Of a stretch of DNA of 18,288 nucleotides, positions 7,028 to 14,613 are shown piece by piece; within the stretch, counting starts at the first letter, position 1, and every line of letters starts with the position of its first letter. This DNA is from CAYMLQ01 sp964390795 (GTDB lineage Bacteria; Verrucomicrobiota; Kiritimatiellia; RFP12; UBA1067): NCBI GenBank assembly GCA_964390795.1, contig CAYMLQ010000079.1, positions 1 to 18,288 of the forward strand, written 5' to 3'. A program made the position numbers and the translations under genes. Below the pieces are notes generated by a model, which saw only the letters and a list, made by a program, of their open reading frames with translations, did no database searches and had not been told where the DNA came from.

Positions 7028-8349
7028 TACTCCACCACACGGTCGCGCCGGAAGGTGAAGAGCAGCGAGCAGAATATCGCCACCGCCCCCACCACGTAGG
7101 CGCACGCCATGACCGCGAACCCCTGCTGGATGCCGGCCACCTTGCCGTGGAGATCGCAGAAGCGGCCGATCATTTTGGGCGGGACCGTGCCGAGAATGAA
7201 AGCCGTCATCGTCATCAGCCCCACGGCGGTGGATCTGAACTTGGACGGCACCACGTCGAACAGCGACGCGTGCGTGTTGACCTCGAACAGCCCCCGGAAG
7301 ATGCCGTAGCCGGCCATCGCTAGCCACGTTGCCTGCACGCCGTCGGCCACGCCAATCCAATAGATCATCGGCGCGCCCAGCAGCAGCGCCGTCCCCTGCA
7401 AGAGCAGCCGGAAACCCGGACGCTTGGCAACCAGCCAGTCGGTCAGGAAACCGCCCGCCATGATCGCACCGAACGCCGCCAAATGATGGTAAAGCATCGC
7501 CCCGCCCGCCGCCTGCGTGAGCGTCATCGGAACCGCCGCATCCTTGAACTTCTCCATCACGAACGACGGTGCCCAGAAGACATAGGCGTTGTTGACGAAT
7601 ACCACCGCGCAGAAGCCCGCCGTCGCCAGCAACGCGCTGGGCGTCTTGGCCAGCACGCAGACCGCCTCCCACACCGTCGGCTTTTCGGCCACGCTCGTGC
7701 AAGCCTGCTGCATATTTGTCGCGACGCCAGGGGAGGGACGAGCGTCTGCTCGTCCGGGCAAGCCGACGCTTGCCCCTCCCTCGCGAGGTGCATCTCTAAG
7801 CCGGAAGATAAAGACCAGGCCCAACAAGACGCCGGCGCCGCCGAACAGGTAGAAGACCGTCCGCCAGCCCCAGGCGGCTTCGACCATGCCGGCCAGATAG
7901 CCGCTGCACATCAGGCCGGCATAGAGAGCCGCCTGATGGATCGAGAGCGCGATGGAGCGCGTCGTCTTGTGATGCGAAGCCAGAAGCGCATACGCCGACG
8001 GCGCATAGAACGACTCGCCGCCGCCGGTGGCCACGCTGCGGAACAGGATCAGCCCCAGTAGCCCGGTGGCGAGCCCTGTGACCGAGGTCGCGCAGCTCCA
8101 AAAGAGCAGGCTGCACGTGATGATCCACTTGCGGCTCAGGCGATCACCCAGAAAGCCGGCCAGCGGCACCATGACCGCCAGCGTCGCAAACATCCATGAG
8201 CCGATCTCGCCCATCTGCCCGTCCGTCAGCCCCAGCTCCTTCTGGATCGGCATCAGCACGACGCTGAACAGCGCCCGGTCGGCCTGATGGAAAAAGAACG
8301 CCGCCGACAGCAGCGCCAGCAGCTCCCACTTGTATCGCGACTGACTCAT
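7027..8349 (-). CDS. MFS transporter, likely sugar or sugar-acid permease
   Basis: This 440-residue membrane protein has about 12 hydrophobic segments in two halves. The MFS signature GDRLSRKWII lies in the loop after helix 2 (about 68-77). It resembles the anion:cation symporter group that includes hexuronate and aldonate carriers; that assignment is tentative. The ATG at 8349 has AGGA 7 bases upstream. An upstream in-frame extension reaches into a repeat element and is not supported. Residues 190-207 in the cytoplasmic loop between the two halves are encoded by a 51-bp palindromic repeat. The gene lies in operon B between the SDR and dehydratase genes, fitting import of the sugar they process. 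Confidence 0.92.
   Translation of the reverse strand: MSQSRYKWELLALLSAAFFFHQADRALFSVVLMPIQKELGLTDGQMGEIGSWMFATLAVMVPLAGFLGDRLSRKWIITCSLLFWSCATSVTGLATGLLGLILFRSVATGGGESFYAPSAYALLASHHKTTRSIALSIHQAALYAGLMCSGYLAGMVEAAWGWRTVFYLFGGAGVLLGLVFIFRLRDAPREGGASVGLPGRADARPSPGVATNMQQACTSVAEKPTVWEAVCVLAKTPSALLATAGFCAVVFVNNAYVFWAPSFVMEKFKDAAVPMTLTQAAGGAMLYHHLAAFGAIMAGGFLTDWLVAKRPGFRLLLQGTALLLGAPMIYWIGVADGVQATWLAMAGYGIFRGLFEVNTHASLFDVVPSKFRSTAVGLMTMTAFILGTVPPKMIGRFCDLHGKVAGIQQGFAVMACAYVVGAVAIFCSLLFTFRRDRVVE
7730..7780. repeat. Double-palindrome repeat element inside the MFS coding region
   Basis: Two adjacent hairpins (7736-7755, ggacgagc/gctcgtcc; 7756-7775, gggcaagc/gcttgccc; 4-base loops) are framed by an outer gggaggg...ccctccc. 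The 51 bp equal 17 codons and keep the frame, adding EGGASVGLPGRADARPSP to the central loop of the transporter. The right half (7756-7780) recurs base for base at 11556-11580. Confidence 0.85.
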
Positions 8350-8374
8350 TGGGAATCCTTGATTGTTGTTTGGT

Positions 8375-8505
8375 TCACGCGGAGGCGCGGAGGGGATATA
8401 CTGGTTGACGATGCACCTTAACAGCCGCATCGACAATAATCCCAGTCACCTCGTCGATTTCTCTCATCGCCTCTTCTCCTCCGCGCCCTCCGCGCCTCCG
8501 CGTGA
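8375..8505 (-). mobile_element. Fold-back element with 19-bp perfect inverted repeats and a GxxExxY gene relic
   Basis: TCACGCGGAGGCGCGGAGG (8375-8393) is matched exactly by its inverse at 8487-8505, enclosing 93 bp. On the - strand an ATG at 8467 opens a 30-codon frame beginning MREIDEVTGIIVDAAVKVHR, which reads like the first 20 residues of GxxExxY-family proteins. It then runs into the inverted repeat and stops at 8375. This looks like a GxxExxY cassette whose body has been lost. It sits between the SDR and MFS genes of operon B. The function of intact GxxExxY proteins is not well established. Confidence 0.7.
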
Positions 8506-8514
8506 GCCTCTCCC

Positions 8515-9291
8515 CTACACGTCCACATCGACCGGCATGTGCTGCGCGCTACAGCCCGCATCCACCACCAGCCGCTCGCCGCAGATGTTCCGAGACGCGT
8601 CCGACGCCATGAACGCCACGGCCTGCGCCACGTCGTCCGCCGTCGCCTCCATGCCGATCGGACAATTCAGGCGGCGGCGCTTGCGCGTTTCGTCGCTGAT
8701 CTTCTCCCAGCGGTCGGTGAAGATATAGCCCGGCGCGACCATGTTCACGCGGATGCCCTTGGGCCCCAGGTCGATCGCCATCGCGCGCGTCAGAGCGTCG
8801 ATGCCGCCCTTGCTGGCCACATACGCCGTGCGCTTGCGGATCGCGCGCATCGAGACGTTCGAGCCGAGGTTCACAATCACGCCCCGGCTCTCCTGCTTGA
8901 GCATCATCTTGACCGCCTCCTGCGACACCTGGAACGTACCCAGCAGATTGGTCTTGATCACCGAAAGAAAGTAATCGGGCTCCATCTCTTCGAAGGCCGC
9001 CCCGATGCCCTGATTGCAGGCGTTGTTCACCACGATGTCAATCCGGCCGTAGGCCTCGCGGATCTTCGCGAACATCGCGCGCACCTGCGCCGTGTCGCCG
9101 ATGTCGGCCGGCGTCTCCAGAAAACCCTCCAAGCCCAGCTCGCGCAGAAACTGCCCGCCCTGCGCCGTGCTCTTCGGCGTCGAGCCGCAGATGCACACCT
9201 TCGCGCCTTCGCGAAGGAATAGCGCCGCGATCCCCACGCCCGTGTTCCGGCTCGCGCCGGTCACCAAAACCACCTTGTCTTTGAAACGCAT
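8515..9291 (-). CDS. Short-chain dehydrogenase/reductase (SDR)
   Basis: This 258-residue classical SDR has a Rossmann fold. The cofactor motif is TGASRNTGVG (11-20), with NNA at 89-91, N115, catalytic S144 (NLGS), Y157-x3-K161 (YVASK) and the late PG motif (187-188). The ATG at 9291 is preceded by AGGAGG at 6 bases; the longer frame through the tandem repeat upstream is not supported. It is the second gene of operon B, 71 bp after the GH50-like gene. It may oxidise a released sugar or a keto-sugar-acid intermediate. The substrate cannot be read from the sequence. Cytoplasmic. Confidence 0.92.
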   Translation of the reverse strand: MRFKDKVVLVTGASRNTGVGIAALFLREGAKVCICGSTPKSTAQGGQFLRELGLEGFLETPADIGDTAQVRAMFAKIREAYGRIDIVVNNACNQGIGAAFEEMEPDYFLSVIKTNLLGTFQVSQEAVKMMLKQESRGVIVNLGSNVSMRAIRKRTAYVASKGGIDALTRAMAIDLGPKGIRVNMVAPGYIFTDRWEKISDETRKRRRLNCPIGMEATADDVAQAVAFMASDASRNICGERLVVDAGCSAQHMPVDVDV

Positions 9292-9301
9292 GACGCTCCT
9301 C

Positions 9302-9346
9302 CTCGATTCCTTCGAGTTCTTCGAGATCTTCGAATTCTTCGATTCA
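9302..9346. repeat. Imperfect 9-bp tandem repeat ahead of the SDR gene
   Basis: Five 9-bp units with core TTCGA (variants ttcgagttc, ttcgagatc, ttcgaattc, ttcgattca, and ctcgattcc) fill the gap between the SDR ribosome site and the stop of the GH50-like gene. Confidence 0.75.
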
Positions 9347-9362
9347 ATCGACCTCTTCCCGC

Positions 9363-11456
9363 TCACTTGCCGCTGCGGATTTCGTACAGCCTGTACCCCA
9401 CCTCGCGGATGCCCGCGATGGTCTCGGGATACGGCGTGCCGCAGCAGTCCACAAACCCGACCTGGAAGTTCTCGCCGTCGAAGCGTCCCGTCGTGGCCTG
9501 GTCGCCGAACTGGTGCCAGTGTACGCCCACCACGTTCGGGTGGCGTAGCGCGGAGGTCACGTACTGCACATAGGTGCGTCCGCGCTCCTCCTGGCTTTCC
9601 AGCTTGATCAGCCCCGGGTGGAAAAGCCCGCGGTCCAGCGCGCCGAAGTGGAATTCGCCGATCATCACCGGCTTGTCGATGTCCGCCGGCAGCTTGAAAT
9701 CATCGAGGTGTTTCGCGTAGATGTTGAAGCTCACGAGGTCGCAGTATTTCGCACCGATCTTCAGCGCGAACTCCGGCCCGCGCCCCGCGAAGCGGCAGCC
9801 CATGTAGAGCTTGTGCGGCGCGGCGGCCTTGAACTCCTCGCGGATGTTCTTGAAGTAGGCGTCGGCGATGACGAGCGTGAACTCCGCCAGATCGTCGTTC
9901 GCTCCGGCGCCGGGGCGCTGGGTCGACAGCAGGAGCGCATTCCAGTCGGCATAGTCGGCACCCCACGCCTGATTCAACTTCGCGACCTCGCCGTACTTCT
10001 GCTTCAGGCGCTTGGCGAATTCGACCTTGGCGGGCTGGTCGGACGGCGAGGCCAGCGCCCAGGCGGCCAGGTCGGTCGGCCCGCCCCAACTGAGTTCGTT
10101 GTCCACAAAGAAACCGAAGCACCACGGATCGTCCATCTCCTGCTTGTGTACGTCCATCTGGCGGCGCACGTCCGCGCGGAAGGAGGCATCGAACGGATCG
10201 CGGAAGGGCCACCAGCCGTCATGGCTGCCCGCGAGCGGCTTCGACTTCAGCTCGAAGCGGTCCGTATAGGGTGTGCGGTCCATCAGGCAGATCTTCTTGT
10301 CTGAGCTGTTGGCGATGGTGTTCAGCCCCCAGCTCCTCAGCCTCACATGCGCGAGGTCTGCAAAAATCTCGTAGTACCCTTCCCCGTACTTGCGGAAGCA
10401 GTTGGCCGAGGAGAAGTCGTAGGTGCGCTTGATGTTGCGCTTCAAATAGTACGGATATAGCAGTTCGTCGCGCGTCGTGTAGAACGCCGCGAAGGGCGTG
10501 CCCGCGGCCGGCAGATCCGTGAAATAGAACTCGCGTCCATCCAGCGGCGTGATTGCCGTCGAGGGCGTCACGCGAACCGGCCCGTGCGACCAGTAGAGAC
10601 ACCCCTCGGGGTCGATCATCCACCACGTGCCGTCAATCTTCTCCACGCGGAAATGGCCGGTGGCCTTCTGCTTAGGCCCGGCCGCCCAGCCGCCAAATTT
10701 ATTCCAACCCGTCGGCCCCGCATGCGCCGCGAGATCGGCCTTCTCGCTCTCGCGCGCGGCCTTCAGGTCGGCGTCCGTATGCACCTTGCCCGGCCACTCC
10801 TTGTATTTGAACTGGCCGTACACATCGATGAACGGGAAGAACTTTTCCGCAGGCAGCCGCATCCACTCCGGCACCGCCGGAACCGCGCCCGTCTCGGCCA
10901 CGATCCGCTTGACGCCCCACAGCCAATCCAGCTTCGGCTCCTTGATGTAGACGGCCACGCCGACCACCTTCGACGCGTCCAGATCGGCCACGATGCCCGT
11001 CGTCGTGAACGGCCCGGTCCGCATGCCCGTGAGCTTGACGTTGATCTCCTTCGCGTTCGGCAAGGAAGGCGGCAGCGCCACGGCATACGCTTTCAGCGCT
11101 TTCCCCTCAATCTTGACGCGATCGACGAACACGCCCTGCGACTTGCCCGCGTCCGCATCCGGGTTGTCGAGGCGCACCGTGATCGGCAGTTCCCCTTTGC
11201 TGTCGCGGTTCACGAGTTCGACCGTCAGGCGGTTGCACGTCGAAAGATCCCACGCGCCTTTAATCAGCACGCCGGGATAGCCCGTGTTGCCTTTGGTCGC
11301 AATCTGCAGCACGCCGTCCGTCAGCGCGAACTGCGCCCCCGACTGTGAAACCACTGCCGAAACCGGCGTCACCGCCGCATCGAACAGCACGACCTCACCG
11401 GCGTTCGCCACCCAGGCACCGACCGCCGCAGCCACAAGAAACAGATCCCTCATCAC
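9363..11456 (-). CDS. Secreted GH50-type beta-agarase-like glycoside hydrolase
   Basis: This 697-residue protein has a signal peptide (MMRDLFLVAAAVGAWVANA, cleavage near 19-20). A beta-rich, carbohydrate-binding-like N-terminal domain (about 20-175) is followed by a TIM barrel (about 200-690). The acid/base is probably E454 in FFVDNELSWGG and the nucleophile E601 in IGEFHFGALDRG. These motifs and WWMIDPEGCLYWSHG and LRSWGLNTI fit the GH50 agarase family. GH50 enzymes cleave beta-1,4 bonds in agarose to neoagaro-oligosaccharides, but related proteins in this group may act on other galactans. AAGGAGG lies 7 bases before the ATG, and a predicted regulated promoter stands upstream, making it the first gene of operon B. 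Confidence 0.85.
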   Translation of the reverse strand: MMRDLFLVAAAVGAWVANAGEVVLFDAAVTPVSAVVSQSGAQFALTDGVLQIATKGNTGYPGVLIKGAWDLSTCNRLTVELVNRDSKGELPITVRLDNPDADAGKSQGVFVDRVKIEGKALKAYAVALPPSLPNAKEINVKLTGMRTGPFTTTGIVADLDASKVVGVAVYIKEPKLDWLWGVKRIVAETGAVPAVPEWMRLPAEKFFPFIDVYGQFKYKEWPGKVHTDADLKAARESEKADLAAHAGPTGWNKFGGWAAGPKQKATGHFRVEKIDGTWWMIDPEGCLYWSHGPVRVTPSTAITPLDGREFYFTDLPAAGTPFAAFYTTRDELLYPYYLKRNIKRTYDFSSANCFRKYGEGYYEIFADLAHVRLRSWGLNTIANSSDKKICLMDRTPYTDRFELKSKPLAGSHDGWWPFRDPFDASFRADVRRQMDVHKQEMDDPWCFGFFVDNELSWGGPTDLAAWALASPSDQPAKVEFAKRLKQKYGEVAKLNQAWGADYADWNALLLSTQRPGAGANDDLAEFTLVIADAYFKNIREEFKAAAPHKLYMGCRFAGRGPEFALKIGAKYCDLVSFNIYAKHLDDFKLPADIDKPVMIGEFHFGALDRGLFHPGLIKLESQEERGRTYVQYVTSALRHPNVVGVHWHQFGDQATTGRFDGENFQVGFVDCCGTPYPETIAGIREVGYRLYEIRSGK

Positions 11457-11481
11457 CTATCCTCCTTAAGCGTTGACACAT

Positions 11482-11510
11482 ACGATAGTCGTCTGACCAC
11501 GAATGGGCAA
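11482..11510 (-). promoter_or_regulatory. Promoter of operon B
   Basis: On the - strand TTGCCC (11505-11510) and TATCGT (11482-11487) are 17 bp apart, about 26 bp before the GH50-like start codon. Both boxes are weak, as expected for an activator-dependent promoter. The paired operator ends 1 bp upstream of the -35 box. The operon A promoter has the same arrangement. Confidence 0.6.
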
Positions 11511-11511
11511 C

Positions 11512-11547
11512 CTCGATCATGCGAACTCGGCCCTCGATTTTGCGAAC
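11512..11547 (-). promoter_or_regulatory. Paired direct-repeat operator of operon B (AraC-type layout, inferred)
   Basis: Two 15-bp half-sites lie in the same direction with 21 bp between starts: 11533-11547 (GTTCGCAAAATCGAG on the - strand) and 11512-11526 (GTTCGCATGATCGAG). They closely match the pair ahead of operon A. Confidence 0.7.
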
Positions 11548-11555
11548 CATAACCC

Positions 11556-11580
11556 GGGCAAGCCGACGCTTGCCCCTCCC
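11556..11580. repeat. Half copy of the palindromic repeat found in the MFS gene
   Basis: This stretch is identical over 25 bp to 7756-7780, with hairpin gggcaagc/gcttgccc and then cctccc. It lies just after the stop of the GH42-like gene (11585), where the hairpin may also stabilise or end the operon A transcript. No T-run follows it. Confidence 0.85.
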
Positions 11581-11584
11581 CGCC

Positions 11585-13489
11585 TCACTCCACCAACTCA
11601 AACAGAGCCGTGTCGGGCGACGCGAACGTATACCGAAACCGTTTGTCTTTCACCGGCACCACCCGCCCCGTATACAGCTCCCTCACCTCGCGGCAGGCCT
11701 TCGGCAGCGTGATTGTCCGCTCACCGCCCAGCGCCACATGGATCGCCACCAGCCGTTCGTTTGCAAACACCGGCACCGCGTCCTCGCAGATGATCGTCAC
11801 GGCCGCCCCGACCGCCGCCTTCCGCAGCGCCTGCGGCGTCAGCGCCTCGTACGAGCCCGCGTAGACCGCCGTCCAGCCGTCGCGAGCGACCGCGCTGACT
11901 CCCGGCGTCTTAAACGCCGTGCCGGTCAGCGCCTTCACCCGCGCCGGGTCGAGCGTCTTGCCGTCACTCAGGCCCGGCGCGTAGACGAACACCGCGGTTC
12001 GTCCGTCTTTCAACACACGCGTCCTGAGCACCTCCGCCTTCTCCGGCGTGATTTCGAAGAGCCCGGGAAAGACCAGCAGCTTGACCTGCGTCAGATCGGC
12101 GCGCGGCAGATCGTTAAACGAGTAGACCTCGAATGGCGCCCCCAGCCGGTTCAGCGTGTTGCGTGTGCCCTGATAGATCTGCGCCACCAGCGGGTTCTGA
12201 TCGTTCACCATCCGCGCGCTCTGCGGGTCCACCACCAGCGCCACCTGCGCGACGGGCCTCCACGGCTGCCCGGCATACTGATCCCACAGCCGTTTGCTCT
12301 GCGCCACCACCTTCATCGTCTCCGGCGTCTTGAACACCCCGCCCCACATGTCGAAGCACCAGAGCGAGGTCTGGTTGATGATGGCCAGCGCGAACTCGCG
12401 CTTCAGCCCGGCGTCGGTTTCGGCCTGATCCTTCCACGGCACCATCCAGCCGATCGACACGTACTCGTCGAGCGCACAGTTGTAGGTCGGCGTGCGATGG
12501 TCGATCTCGTGCAGGAAGCCCTTGCCGTTCAGCACGCGCGTGCCGTTCGGCACCATGAACCCGCTGCCGCCGCCCATGGGCCGGTCGCCGTAGGTGCCGG
12601 GGCTGATGAAGAAGTCGATGTCTGGCGACTCGTACAGGCGCTCGTACTCCAAATGCCCAGCCCAGACCATACGCGCATGCGTCAGCTCGATGATGTAGCC
12701 GAAGAACATGCCGATCTGCCGCTGCTTCGGAATGAGAGCCCTCGTCCTCGCCGCGAACCCGAGGATCGCATCCGCGACCGTGTCGCCCGTGAATTGCGCG
12801 TAGTCGATCACGTCCCGCTCCGTCGCGGGATCGCGGAGCAGATTTTCAAAGGACGCCTTGTCAATGCGCTCCAGCGCGGGCACCGGCGCCTTCTCCTTGC
12901 CGTGGGCCTGAAGCCAGGCCTGCCACGCCAGCGTCTTCGCGCGGCCGGCCACTCCGCGGCTGTAGTCCATCCACTCGTCGGTCTGGCCGCACGCCAGCAG
13001 GTAGGCTTTCACGCGGTCGCCGTAACGCGCCTCCATATGCGCGACCACCGCCCCCAGATACTCTCCAGTCGCCTTGCGCCACGCCGGGTTGGCGCAGGCG
13101 CAGCTCAGCATGGTGAAGCTCTCGCACTCCGCGCTGTGGCCCTGAAGCGACAACTGGCGCTGCAGCCAGACCGGCGTGTTCAGGTCGATCATGCAGATGA
13201 AGGTCGCGTTGCTGTTGACCGCGAGCACGTCGTCGTACTGCTTGTCCAACGAGGCGAAGTCGTACTTGCCGAACCAGCGCCAGACCGGCGGGTACTTCGA
13301 GTAGGGCTTGCCCAGCGAGTTGTCTGTGTTCGCCGCGAAAATGCAGACCGTGTCCACGCCCGCGTCGCGGAACTGCGCCATGGCCCCGAATTCCGGCCAG
13401 AAGGAGCGGTACGAGAAGGCGAGTGTCGTCTGTTCCGCCGCAAAAGCGGCAGATGACGCGATGAAAAAACAGACCAGTAATCGAAACAT
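11585..13489 (-). CDS. Secreted glycoside-hydrolase-like protein, GH42-like (beta-galactosidase type)
   Basis: This 634-residue protein has a signal peptide (MFRLLVCFFIASSAAFA-A). A TIM-barrel-like region (about 25-390) contains AYLLACGQTDEWMDYSRG (candidate acid/base E172) and a later LDEYVSIGW. A second domain follows, running from VAQVALVVDP through KLLVFPGLFEITPEKAEVLR to AVFVYAPGL, which resembles the class-I-amidotransferase-like trimerisation domain of GH42 enzymes. The ATG at 13489 has GGGGAGA just upstream. The GH42 link is by architecture and is tentative; catalytic residues are not certain. It is the last gene of operon A, after a 126-bp gap full of palindromic repeats. Confidence 0.75.
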   Translation of the reverse strand: MFRLLVCFFIASSAAFAAEQTTLAFSYRSFWPEFGAMAQFRDAGVDTVCIFAANTDNSLGKPYSKYPPVWRWFGKYDFASLDKQYDDVLAVNSNATFICMIDLNTPVWLQRQLSLQGHSAECESFTMLSCACANPAWRKATGEYLGAVVAHMEARYGDRVKAYLLACGQTDEWMDYSRGVAGRAKTLAWQAWLQAHGKEKAPVPALERIDKASFENLLRDPATERDVIDYAQFTGDTVADAILGFAARTRALIPKQRQIGMFFGYIIELTHARMVWAGHLEYERLYESPDIDFFISPGTYGDRPMGGGSGFMVPNGTRVLNGKGFLHEIDHRTPTYNCALDEYVSIGWMVPWKDQAETDAGLKREFALAIINQTSLWCFDMWGGVFKTPETMKVVAQSKRLWDQYAGQPWRPVAQVALVVDPQSARMVNDQNPLVAQIYQGTRNTLNRLGAPFEVYSFNDLPRADLTQVKLLVFPGLFEITPEKAEVLRTRVLKDGRTAVFVYAPGLSDGKTLDPARVKALTGTAFKTPGVSAVARDGWTAVYAGSYEALTPQALRKAAVGAAVTIICEDAVPVFANERLVAIHVALGGERTITLPKACREVRELYTGRVVPVKDKRFRYTFASPDTALFELVE

Positions 13490-13500
13490 GTTCTCTCCCC

Positions 13501-13611
13501 GTAGCACGGGCGGTGCCGCCCGTGGTGTGCTCCGTGGCACGGGCATCTTGCCCGTGGTGTGCTCCGTGGCACGGGCATCTTGCCCGTGTCTTCATGGGCG
13601 AGACGCCCATG
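13501..13611. repeat. Tandem palindromic repeats between operon A genes
   Basis: Three near-copies of a 32-33-bp unit (13501-13533, 13534-13565, and a partial 13566-13588) each hold a cacgggc...gcccgtg hairpin joined by ggtgtgctcc. A fourth palindrome, catgggc/gcccatg, is at 13593-13611. Units 2 and 3 share their first 23 bases. There are no unique spacers. Confidence 0.9.
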
Positions 13612-13615
13612 CCAC

Positions 13616-14539
13616 CTAAAAACGCCCGGCGCGGACAAGCCCCTTGATCTCCTCCAAATCAGCGACATCCGGTTTGCGCGGAAACCGGTGCGGCAGCAAC
13701 TCCCACTCCTCGGCGAAGGACGCCGAGGAGCCGGGCGCGAGCTTCTCGCGCGGCCCGATCGGCTCGATCTCGCACATCTCGTCCTTGTAGTACCAGATCG
13801 AAATCGTGAGCCCCGCCATTTCGCCGTAGACGCGTTCGGGATAGACGGGATAGCGCTTCACGAACAGCAGGTCGTTGCGCATCAGGTAGCCGAACCAGCC
13901 AGCCATGGAGTCCATGCCCAGCTTCGGATTCGCCGGCGTACCCAGAATCTCAAGGAACCCTTCGCGAATGCGGATGTTCGGGTCGGCCGGCTTGAACATC
14001 ATCACCGAGCCCGGCCCGTACATCAGATAGCTCTTGGGGAAGCGGCTGTCCGGCGTGAGCGGGATCAGCACGATGCCGCCGCCCACAGCCAGCGTGCGGC
14101 TCCAGTGGAAGCAGGTCACGGGCTTGTCGGACTCGTTGCTGATGCGCTGCTCGCACACGAGGCGCGAGGAGTCCGCCGCCAGCGTGAACTCGCGCACGAG
14201 CCGCAGCCCGGTCACGCGGTCGCGCATGCTCGTAAGCCGCGCCTTGCCCTCGCCGACAACCTCGCCCGTCCAGTCACCGAGCCACAGGTCGGGATGCGGC
14301 TGCAGCACCATCTCCGGCCCCACGTCCAAGCGCCCGCCGCACGGATCCACGCTCGGGATGCCCGGCTTGTGGAGCCAGCCCTGCTGCGCGGGATTGAGAT
14401 AGATCGCATTCGCGCCTTTGAGCGAATATTCCAGCACGCGGCCGCCCGCCTGCGGGCAAAGCACCACGCGCGTACCTGCGCCATTCTCCAGCGCGAGGCA
14501 GTTCTGGTAGCCGAAGTAATCGATCGTCTGCGTTTTCAT
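13616..14539 (-). CDS. Galactose-mutarotase-like protein (DUF4380-like)
   Basis: This 307-residue protein has no signal peptide. It has the all-beta look of the galactose mutarotase superfamily: an opening GYQNCLALENGAGTRVVL and GGRVLEYSLKGANAIYLNP, a central VDPCGGRLDVGPE, then NESDKPVTCFHWSRTL. DUF4380-type proteins share this pattern, but I am not certain of the family. It may bind or epimerise a sugar in the cytoplasm. Two ATGs are adjacent (14542 and 14539); AGGAGG is 7 bases from the second, so I chose that one. It is the middle gene of operon A, 74 bp after the DUF6259-like gene. Confidence 0.75.
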   Translation of the reverse strand: MKTQTIDYFGYQNCLALENGAGTRVVLCPQAGGRVLEYSLKGANAIYLNPAQQGWLHKPGIPSVDPCGGRLDVGPEMVLQPHPDLWLGDWTGEVVGEGKARLTSMRDRVTGLRLVREFTLAADSSRLVCEQRISNESDKPVTCFHWSRTLAVGGGIVLIPLTPDSRFPKSYLMYGPGSVMMFKPADPNIRIREGFLEILGTPANPKLGMDSMAGWFGYLMRNDLLFVKRYPVYPERVYGEMAGLTISIWYYKDEMCEIEPIGPREKLAPGSSASFAEEWELLPHRFPRKPDVADLEEIKGLVRAGRF

Positions 14540-14556
14540 CATCTCCCCTCCTGTAG

Positions 14557-14600
14557 CATGGGCGCCCCATGGTCTCCGTGGCATGGGCGTCCCGCCCATG
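14557..14600. repeat. Two catgggc-type palindromes between operon A genes
   Basis: catggg/cccatg with a 3-base loop (14557-14571) and catgggc/gcccatg with a 5-base loop (14582-14600) are joined by gtctccgtgg. They belong to the same family as the cluster at 13501-13611. Confidence 0.85.
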
Positions 14601-14613
14601 GCTGCGCGATTCC

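Noticed and set aside
8350..8436. N-terminal extension of the MFS transporter
   Set aside because: The extra codons read through the inverted repeat arm, and a ribosome site precedes the ATG at 8349.
9292..9366. N-terminal extension of the SDR
   Set aside because: It translates the 9-bp tandem repeat (Ser/Lys-rich), overlaps the GH50-like stop, and AGGAGG precedes the ATG at 9291.
11519..13456. 645-codon open frame on the + strand opposite the GH42-like gene
   Set aside because: Its Arg/His-rich composition is typical of antisense frames, it lacks a ribosome site, and the - strand frame has a signal peptide and hydrolase-like domains. The same applies to + frames at 13559-14839 and 15562-16845.
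13501..13588. CRISPR-like tandem repeats
   Set aside because: Units follow each other directly, with no unique spacers and with internal palindromes; no cas genes are nearby.
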